Made by a program: the position numbers and the translations under genes. From Actinomycetales bacterium (GTDB lineage: Bacteria > Actinomycetota > Actinomycetes > Actinomycetales > Cellulomonadaceae): a stretch of 64,000 nt of DNA. Below are positions 58,514-64,000 of the stretch, piece after piece. The stretch lies in the NCBI GenBank assembly GCA_020444245.1, contig JAHLLI010000007.1, positions 168,177 to 232,176 of the forward strand. Reading direction: 5' to 3'. Under the pieces are notes generated by a model. That model searched no databases and had not been told where the DNA came from. It was given only the letters and a program-made list of their open reading frames with translations. The stretch's first letter is position 1, and the number at the start of each line of letters is the position of its first letter.

Positions 58514-59179
58514 ATGACCGGATTCGATCTACGTGTGACAGCTGTCACACCGTTCGTTGCGGATGGTCGAGCGACTGGGGGGTCGCGGATGGCCACTGAC
58601 CGAGCACGGATCCCGCGGGTGATCGTCGGCCTGTTGACGCTCCTCGCCCTCACGGCCTGCACCCAACCTGCCAACAACCCCACGGTGTCGCCCACCGTGT
58701 CGACGCCGACCACCACCACGACCGCGCCATCCTCGAGCCCCACGCCGACCGTCGACCCGGCCGTCGCAGAGGCCGAAGCACTGATCCTCGAGGCGTACCG
58801 CGGCTACTGGGCCGCGAAGGTTGCCTCGTACGCGGATCCCGGCCAGCCGCAGGATCCCAACCTCACGGTCTTTGCGATCGACACCGCCCTTGCGGATGCA
58901 CAGGCGACGCTGTTCCAACTGAAGCGAGACGGTGTCCGCCTTGTCGGCGAGCCGGTTCTCAGTCCGGTCGTGAGCAAGATCGACCTCGATGGCGGGGGAA
59001 CAGCAGAGATCACCGATTGCGTGAACTCCGCGAACTGGACGCCCGTCTCGGTCCGGTCAGGCGAACCGGTCGCCGCACCCGACCAGTACGTGCAGGTGCA
59101 GGCCGTCGCGACCGCGTACTTCTTCGACGGCAGATGGACGGTCCGCGCGTTTGCTGCCGACCGGAGTGCGCCGTGCTAG
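58514..59179 (+). CDS. lipoprotein of the Tad element
   Basis: 221 residues from ATG 58514, which has an ideal AAGGAG 7 nt upstream; ATG 58589 would give 196 residues and a more usual signal peptide length. A lipobox LLALTAC is followed by a Thr/Ser/Pro-rich linker and a compact C-terminal domain of about 120 residues (EALILEAYRGYWAAKVASYAD ... FFDGRWTVRAFAADRS) that looks NTF2-like. Likely anchored outside the membrane as part of the pilus or conjugation apparatus. Overlaps the next gene by 7 bp. Confidence 0.75.
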   Translation: MTGFDLRVTAVTPFVADGRATGGSRMATDRARIPRVIVGLLTLLALTACTQPANNPTVSPTVSTPTTTTTAPSSSPTPTVDPAVAEAEALILEAYRGYWAAKVASYADPGQPQDPNLTVFAIDTALADAQATLFQLKRDGVRLVGEPVLSPVVSKIDLDGGGTAEITDCVNSANWTPVSVRSGEPVAAPDQYVQVQAVATAYFFDGRWTVRAFAADRSAPC

Positions 59180-60096
59180 GCCACGGTTCAGCCCTCGCCG
59201 CCTTCGTGGCGCTATCGACTGCCGCGAGCGGGCCGCAGGGACTGCAGATTGACGTTGCCTGCCCGGTCACCGAGACGTTCTGCTACGTCGACGCGGCGTA
59301 CCCCGGCGAAGGTGGGACTGACTCGAACGCGGACGCCAGCCCGGGTGGAAGTAGCGGTGGAACCGCCCGGCACTGTGTGGTGCAGAGCACAGGCGAGGAG
59401 GTGCCGTGCCACGACCCGCTGTGGGGCTGGTTCTCGCAGGTCGACGAGTGCTACTACATCGTGCGCGATCCTCAGCCGCCGGCGTCGGAGTCGGTGTGGG
59501 AGGGCCATTACCCGAACGGGGCGGTCTACGACCTCACGTGCGTCGGCCACATCCCCGGGACCAACGGCGGCTGGCGATGGCTGCCGTCCCCGCCCGACGG
59601 CTACGGCGCGGCGGAGGTAACGCCGACCGACTTGGCCCGGGAGGCCGTGGACCGGATGCAGCTGGTGGGTCCGGAGATCCGGATGACCGGTGCGCCGGGC
59701 GAGCCCTACGTGGTGGGTGTGCCGTTGTGGTTGTGGACCGAGGTCTCGCCGGTGACGTGGGGTCCGAACAGTGCAACGGCGTCGGTCCCGGGGCTGTCGG
59801 TGACCGCGACGGCGCGCGCGACTCGGATCGTGTGGGACATGGGTGATGGCAACACGGTGACGTGCGCGAACCCGGGCACGGCCTACTACGTAGGGGCGCC
59901 GGTGGAGTCCCCGACGTGTGACTACGTCTATGCGCGGACCTCGGCGGGGCAGCCCGGGGATGCGTGGACGATCACGGCGACCGCCACGTGGGAAGTCTCG
60001 TGGTCCGGCGGTGGGACCTCGGGGGCCCTGACGGTGACGCGGACGTCGCAGACCTCGCTGCAGGTCGGTGAAGTGCAGGTCCTGACGAGCGCCTGA
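59173..60096 (+). CDS. exported PKD-like protein of the Tad element
   Basis: 307 residues with a short hydrophobic N-terminus (GSALAAFVALSTAASG), a Gly/Ser region, several Cys, and a C-terminal region containing VWDMGDGNTVTC, which resembles a PKD domain. Similar proteins accompany Tad genes on actinobacterial plasmids and islands, often misnamed ATP/GTP-binding. GTG 59173 overlaps the lipoprotein gene. No nucleotide-binding motif is seen. Confidence 0.68.
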   Translation: MLGHGSALAAFVALSTAASGPQGLQIDVACPVTETFCYVDAAYPGEGGTDSNADASPGGSSGGTARHCVVQSTGEEVPCHDPLWGWFSQVDECYYIVRDPQPPASESVWEGHYPNGAVYDLTCVGHIPGTNGGWRWLPSPPDGYGAAEVTPTDLAREAVDRMQLVGPEIRMTGAPGEPYVVGVPLWLWTEVSPVTWGPNSATASVPGLSVTATARATRIVWDMGDGNTVTCANPGTAYYVGAPVESPTCDYVYARTSAGQPGDAWTITATATWEVSWSGGGTSGALTVTRTSQTSLQVGEVQVLTSA

Positions 60097-60127
60097 GGGG
60101 CGGCATCCCGAGCGGAGGGGGACGCAA

Positions 60128-60811
60128 GTGACCACGACGACCAGGGCGAAGTCCGCCCCGAAGCCGCCGCCCGTCCCGCCCACGGACCAGGCGCCGGGGC
60201 CGGGCGCGCGGCGGGCGCGCCGCCCAGGTGTGCTTATCGCAGGTGCCGGTTTGGCGATCATCGGCGGGTTGGGGGCTACCACTCTGGCGGCCAACGCCGG
60301 GGACCGTCAGGCGGTGCTGGTGGCGGCGACCGACATCGCGGCCGGCCACGCGCTGACGGCGCAGGACCTGACCCAGGCCCTGATCGCGGTCGACACCAAC
60401 GTGTCGGTGCTGCCCGCCGACGAGCTGAGCACTGTGGTCGGGCAGGTCGCCGCGGCCGCGTTGCCCGCGGGGTCGATCCTCGCCGCCGGTGACGTGGTCG
60501 CAGCGGGCCCCCCGGCTGCGGGCCAGGTGGTCGTTCCGCTGCCGGTGACCACGACGATGATGCCCGCGGCGGGTCTGCGGCCGGGTGATCGGCTGCTGGT
60601 GGTGGACACCCCGCTGGCGCAGGCCGACCCGACCCCGGGCGATCCGCAGCAGTTCCCGGTCGAGGTCGCCGCGATCGCCGTGCCGGACGTCAACGGCGTG
60701 GTGGTCGTGGACGTGGTCGTGGACGCCGCTCTCGGTTCGGAGGTCGCCAAGCGCGCGGCGACGGGCCGGTTCGTGCTGGTGGTGCAGCCGCCCGGGGAGG
60801 CGGACCAGTGA
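60128..60811 (+). CDS. SAF domain protein (CpaB/RcpC-like)
   Basis: 227 residues: proline-rich cytoplasmic N-terminus, one transmembrane helix (about 34-55), then a SAF domain (VLVAATDIAAGHALTAQDL ... LPAGSILAAGDVV). CpaB-type proteins sit at the outer or wall side of Tad pili. GTG 60128. Stop overlaps cpaF as GTGA. No CpaE/ParA ATPase gene separates it from cpaF, unlike many chromosomal tad loci. Confidence 0.82.
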   Translation: MTTTTRAKSAPKPPPVPPTDQAPGPGARRARRPGVLIAGAGLAIIGGLGATTLAANAGDRQAVLVAATDIAAGHALTAQDLTQALIAVDTNVSVLPADELSTVVGQVAAAALPAGSILAAGDVVAAGPPAAGQVVVPLPVTTTMMPAAGLRPGDRLLVVDTPLAQADPTPGDPQQFPVEVAAIAVPDVNGVVVVDVVVDAALGSEVAKRAATGRFVLVVQPPGEADQ

Positions 60812-62253
60812 GCGCCGAGGCCGACCCGCGGACGGTGCGAGTCAACGGTCATCGCCGCCCGGGCCCTGCGTCGGTGCACCTGCCCGACCCTGCACCGGGC
60901 GAGGTGGTGGTCGACCCGGTGCTGGTCGAGCAGATCCGCAGGGTCGTCGCCGAGCAGTTGGCCGAGCGGCTGGTGGCCGCGCCGGTCGCCGACGCCGGCC
61001 ATCGCCGCGAGCTGGCGCGCGGCCTGATCGCCGCAGAACTCGCCGCACGGACACCGGCAAACACCGACCCGTCCGGCACGGCCCCAGGGGCCGAGGTGGA
61101 GGCGGCGACGGCGCAGGCGGTGATGGCGGCGCTGTTCGGGCTGGGGCGTCTGCAGCCGTTGATCGAGGACCCCAGTCTGGAGAACGTCGAGGTCGACGGT
61201 CACGACCAGGTCTGGACCTCTGCCGGTGAGGGGCACGACCAGCGGGCCGGGTCGGCCGCCGGGTCGGATGCCGAGCTGATCGCGATGCTCCAGGCGTTGG
61301 CCGCCCGCCCGGGCTCGTCCGAGCGCACCTTCACCTCCGCCCACCCGACGATGCACCTGCGTCTGCCGGACGGGTCGCGGTTGGCGGCGGTGGCGTGGGT
61401 GACACCTCGCCCGCACGTGGTGATCCGACGCCACCGGGTGCGTGACGTGGACCTTGACGACCTGGTCGAGCTCGGGACCCTGGACCCGGGCCTGGCTGCG
61501 TTCCTCCGGGCGGCTGTCCTGGCGGGCAAGAACACGGTGGTGACCGGGTTGCAGAACGCCGGCAAGACCACACTGATCCGGGCGATGGCCAACGAGTTCC
61601 ACCCGATGGAGCGGTTCGCGACCATCGAGAAGGAGTACGAGCTGCACCTGCACGACCTACCCGGCCGGCACCCGCGGGTGATCGCGATGGAGGCCCGCGA
61701 GGGGTCGGCCGAGGTCGATCCCCAGGGTCGGCGCGCCGGCGCGGTGTCGCTGTCGGACCTGTTGACCGACGCATTGCGGATGAACCTACGCCGCATCATC
61801 GTCGGTGAGGTCCGCGGCCCGGAGATCTTGCCGATGCTCGAGGCGATGTCGACCGGTGACGGTTCGCTGTGCACGTTGCACGCCCGCTCGGCCCAGCACG
61901 CGATCGACCGGATGGTCGCCCTGGCCCTGTCGGCCGGGCCGCACATCTCCGAGGCGTTCGCCTACCGGCTGCTGGCCGGGTCGGTCGACCTGATCGTGCA
62001 CCTGACCCTGCGCGACCGGTCCCTGACCGGCGGGCCCAAGCACCGGTTCGTGTCCACCGTGCTGGAGCTGAACGGGCTGGGTGAGACCTCCCGGCCGATC
62101 ACGACCACCGTGTTCGCCAAGGGCCCAGATGGGCGGGCGACGCCGGCCCACCGACCCCAGTGCCTGGACGACCTGGTCGACGTCGGGTTCGACCCGGGCT
62201 GGCTGGACCACCCGGGCGGGACCTGGCCCCGACCGCTGGACGGTGCGCGATGA
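60808..62253 (+). CDS. cpaF: Tad pilus secretion ATPase CpaF/TadA
   Basis: 481-residue VirB11-like ATPase driving Flp pilus assembly. N-terminal helical region, then P-loop GLQNAGKTTL (247-256; the usual GSGKT replaced by NAGKT), Walker B-type RIIVGEVRGPEI, and His box LCTLHARSAQ. Overlaps the SAF and tadB genes by 4 bp on each side. Related ATPases also power conjugation, so a transfer role is possible. Confidence 0.9.
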   Translation: MSAEADPRTVRVNGHRRPGPASVHLPDPAPGEVVVDPVLVEQIRRVVAEQLAERLVAAPVADAGHRRELARGLIAAELAARTPANTDPSGTAPGAEVEAATAQAVMAALFGLGRLQPLIEDPSLENVEVDGHDQVWTSAGEGHDQRAGSAAGSDAELIAMLQALAARPGSSERTFTSAHPTMHLRLPDGSRLAAVAWVTPRPHVVIRRHRVRDVDLDDLVELGTLDPGLAAFLRAAVLAGKNTVVTGLQNAGKTTLIRAMANEFHPMERFATIEKEYELHLHDLPGRHPRVIAMEAREGSAEVDPQGRRAGAVSLSDLLTDALRMNLRRIIVGEVRGPEILPMLEAMSTGDGSLCTLHARSAQHAIDRMVALALSAGPHISEAFAYRLLAGSVDLIVHLTLRDRSLTGGPKHRFVSTVLELNGLGETSRPITTTVFAKGPDGRATPAHRPQCLDDLVDVGFDPGWLDHPGGTWPRPLDGAR

Positions 62254-63098
62254 GGACCGCCCTGGCCGCGACCGCCGGCGCCTCGACAGCACTGGGCCTT
62301 CTCATGATCGCCCTGGGCTTCCTCCCTGCACCCCGAACGCGCCCGGGCAGGGTCCGACGTCCAACGAGCGTCGCTCCTTCTGGCGGTTGGAGCACGTGGC
62401 GGTGGGCGGTGGCCGCGGTCGGCGGCGGTGTGGTGTGGGCGGTGACCGGGTGGCCGGTGGCCGGTGGGATCGCGGCAGTCACCGTGGTCGGGCTGCCAGT
62501 GCTGCTGAGCACCGGGAAGGTCGCCACGGCGCGCATCGACAGGGTCGAGGCCATCGAGGAGTGGTCCCGCCGGCTCGGCGACGTCCTGCTGACCGGCGTG
62601 GGGCTCGAGCAGGCCATCGCCACCACCGCCCGCAGCGTCCCGGCCCCGATCGCGACCGAGGTGCGCGGCCTGGAGGCGCGCCTGGGCGCCCGGTGGTCGA
62701 CCGAGGACGTATTGCGGGCCTTCGCCGATGATCTGGACTGCCAGGCCGGGGATCTGCTCGTCGCGGCCTTGCTGCTCGGGGTCCGCCGCCGCGGTCCCGG
62801 CCTCGCCAGGGTCCTGGTGTCGGTGGCCGACACCCTGGCCGAAGAGGTGGCCGTCGCCCGGCGGATCGAGGCCGAGCGGGCCAAGCCCCGCACCACCGCT
62901 CGTGCGGTCACCTTCATCACCCTCGGGGTCGCGGCCGCCGGTCTGGCGAACCCCGCCTACCTGGCGCCCTACGGTGACGGCCTCGGGCAGGTCATCCTGG
63001 CCGCGATCGCCGCGGTATTCGTCGGCTGTCTGGCATGGATGCGCCGCCTGACCCTGCCGGCCCCCGAGCCACGGTTCATCCGACGGGCCGCACCATGA
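62250..63098 (+). CDS. tadB: TadB-like inner membrane platform protein (T2SSF domain)
   Basis: 282 residues with two N-terminal and two C-terminal transmembrane segments around a cytoplasmic T2SSF domain (DRVEAIEEWSRRLGDVLLTGVGLEQAI). ATG 62250 overlaps the cpaF stop (ATGA). Pairs with tadC as the pilus assembly platform. Confidence 0.84.
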   Translation: MRTALAATAGASTALGLLMIALGFLPAPRTRPGRVRRPTSVAPSGGWSTWRWAVAAVGGGVVWAVTGWPVAGGIAAVTVVGLPVLLSTGKVATARIDRVEAIEEWSRRLGDVLLTGVGLEQAIATTARSVPAPIATEVRGLEARLGARWSTEDVLRAFADDLDCQAGDLLVAALLLGVRRRGPGLARVLVSVADTLAEEVAVARRIEAERAKPRTTARAVTFITLGVAAAGLANPAYLAPYGDGLGQVILAAIAAVFVGCLAWMRRLTLPAPEPRFIRRAAP

Positions 63099-64000
63099 AC
63101 CCCTACACCTCTCTCGCGTTCGGGGCCCTGGCCGGGGTGGGTCTGACGATGATGGTTGCCGGGTGGTGGCCCGCACCCACCGGCACGCGGACCGTCCACG
63201 CCGCGGGCCAGGTCAGCGCACCCGCATCGGACCAGGCGCTGCAAGGGCTGGTTGCGGCTCCGGTTCGATGGTGGCGCACCCAGGCGGCACCGCAGCTGGT
63301 GACTTCCCTGGGCCTGGCGAAGTACGCCAAGGACCTGGCCCTGGTCGACCAGACTCCCGCTACGTTGGCGGCCCGCAAGGTCGGGTACGCCTTCGCCGCC
63401 CTGGCCATCCCACCGGCCCTCGGTATTCTCCTGGCGCTGGCCGGGGCGGAGCTGCAGTTCGGGATACCCGTCATCGCCGGCGTCATCCTGGCCGCGGTCG
63501 CGTTCTTCGTTCCCGACACCCAGGTGCGTACCCGGGCCGAGGAAGCACGCGCGTCGATGCGCGCGGCCGCCGGGGTCTTTCTCGAGCTCGTCGCCCTGGA
63601 ACGCGCCGCCGACGCCGGGGCCACCGAGGCTCTGGACCGGGCCGCGCAGGTCGCGTCCTCACCGGAGTTCGACCGTATCCGCGACGCCCTGCTGCGCGCC
63701 GAGCTCGCGGGAGAACCCGCCTGGACCGGGCTGACCCACCTCGCAGACCGTACCGGGGTCGTCGAACTCGGAGACGTGGCCGACATCATGCGGCTGTCCG
63801 CCGGGGACGGCGCCGCCGTCTACACCACCCTGCGCGCGCGTGCCGCGTCGCTTCGCACCCAGCTGCTCACCGCAGCGACCGCCAAGGCCAACACCGCCTC
63901 CGAGCACATGATCGTCCCCGTCGCACTGCTGGGGATCGCGTTCATCCTGAGTTGGGTCACCTTGGCGGATCGCGGACAGCTGCAGGGCTGTGACCTGGGG
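63095..64000 (+). CDS. tadC: TadC-like platform protein (partial, runs off the window)
   Basis: First 302 codons of a T2SSF-family membrane protein. ATG 63095 overlaps the tadB stop (ATGA). Visible are an N-terminal helix, a central pair of helices (GYAFAALAIPPALGILLALAGAE...), the cytoplasmic T2SSF region with LVALERAADAGATEALDRA, and a C-terminal helix AFILSWVTLA. No stop codon is reached. Pilin and TadE-type genes probably follow. Confidence 0.82.
   Translation, partial: MNPYTSLAFGALAGVGLTMMVAGWWPAPTGTRTVHAAGQVSAPASDQALQGLVAAPVRWWRTQAAPQLVTSLGLAKYAKDLALVDQTPATLAARKVGYAFAALAIPPALGILLALAGAELQFGIPVIAGVILAAVAFFVPDTQVRTRAEEARASMRAAAGVFLELVALERAADAGATEALDRAAQVASSPEFDRIRDALLRAELAGEPAWTGLTHLADRTGVVELGDVADIMRLSAGDGAAVYTTLRARAASLRTQLLTAATAKANTASEHMIVPVALLGIAFILSWVTLADRGQLQGCDLG

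Larger units (their letters stand above)
55473..64000. mobile_element. integrative element with Tad pilus genes (right end outside window)
   Basis: Begins at the tRNA-Val(GAC) 3' end with integrase arm-like repeats, a tyrosine integrase and an excisionase pointing toward the tRNA, then a divergent plus-strand operon: sigma-like protein, lipoprotein, PKD-like exported protein, SAF/CpaB, CpaF, TadB, TadC. The right attachment site is not in view, so length and cargo are unknown. Host-type GC content suggests exchange between related actinobacteria. Confidence 0.7.

Overview
The window is very GC-rich, uses many GTG starts, packs genes into operons with 1-8 bp overlaps, and carries actinobacterial markers: SsgA-family protein, PimA-like and PIP-synthase-like genes, MmpL-type RND protein, DUF6167/DUF948 next to alaS, HIT-family Ap4A phosphorylase. 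Gene order matches the conserved actinobacterial block thrS-HIT-pgsA-acyltransferase-pimA-pdxS-pdxT-yebC-ruvCAB-yajC-secDF-apt-rel. I infer a member of the Micrococcales, perhaps near Cellulomonadaceae; the sequence alone does not fix the genus.

Layout. 78-1742: type IV pilus ATPase PilB. 1881-8643 (minus): rpsD, two small DUF genes, alaS, ruvX, mltG, aroE. 8950-9861: solitary DUF559/AbiEi-like gene bracketed by two related palindromes. 9916-22929: rarA, MMPL protein, GNAT, aspS, MFS exporter, hisS, MBL hydrolase, anchored cyclophilin, DUF349 protein. 23002-32971 (minus): rel, apt, secF, secD, yajC, ruvB, ruvA, ruvC, yebC, pdxT. 33066-44709: an insertion between pdxT and its usual partner pdxS. 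44745-52176 (minus): NUDIX, pdxS, LemA-like protein, pimA, acyltransferase, pgsA, HIT, thrS. 52457-55475: tRNA-Val(CAC), ssgA-like, pabC, pabB, then tRNA-Gly, tRNA-Cys and tRNA-Val(GAC). From 55473 to beyond the window end: an integrated element with tyrosine integrase, excisionase, a sigma-like regulator, two exported proteins and a Tad/Flp pilus machine (SAF/CpaB, CpaF, TadB, TadC).

The most striking system is the insertion at 33-44.7 kb. It holds a form II RuBisCO with every catalytic residue, the CbbY phosphatase, ribulose-phosphate 3-epimerase, transketolase, class I fructose-1,6-bisphosphatase and a proteobacterial-type phosphoribulokinase. These are the RuBP-regenerating and carboxylating steps of the Calvin-Benson-Bassham (CBB) cycle. 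No LysR-type CbbR is present. In its place, in the middle of the divergent cluster, sits a NarL-type two-component system with a soluble GAF-domain kinase. Both control regions of the cluster contain the same 30-bp dyad, CTCACCCC-N14-GGGGTGAG, once between the response regulator and rpe and once upstream of cbbY-cbbM. This suggests a self-contained CO2-fixation or redox-sink regulon under two-component control.

The second system is the Tad-bearing integrative element next to the tRNA array. Between the tRNA-Val 3' end and the integrase lie two 13-bp tandem repeats and an inverted partial copy, which look like integrase arm sites. The right end of the element is outside the window. A perfect T-box core sequence in the thrS leader and several -10 hexamers placed 6-7 nt before start codons (leaderless transcripts) are further regulatory signals.
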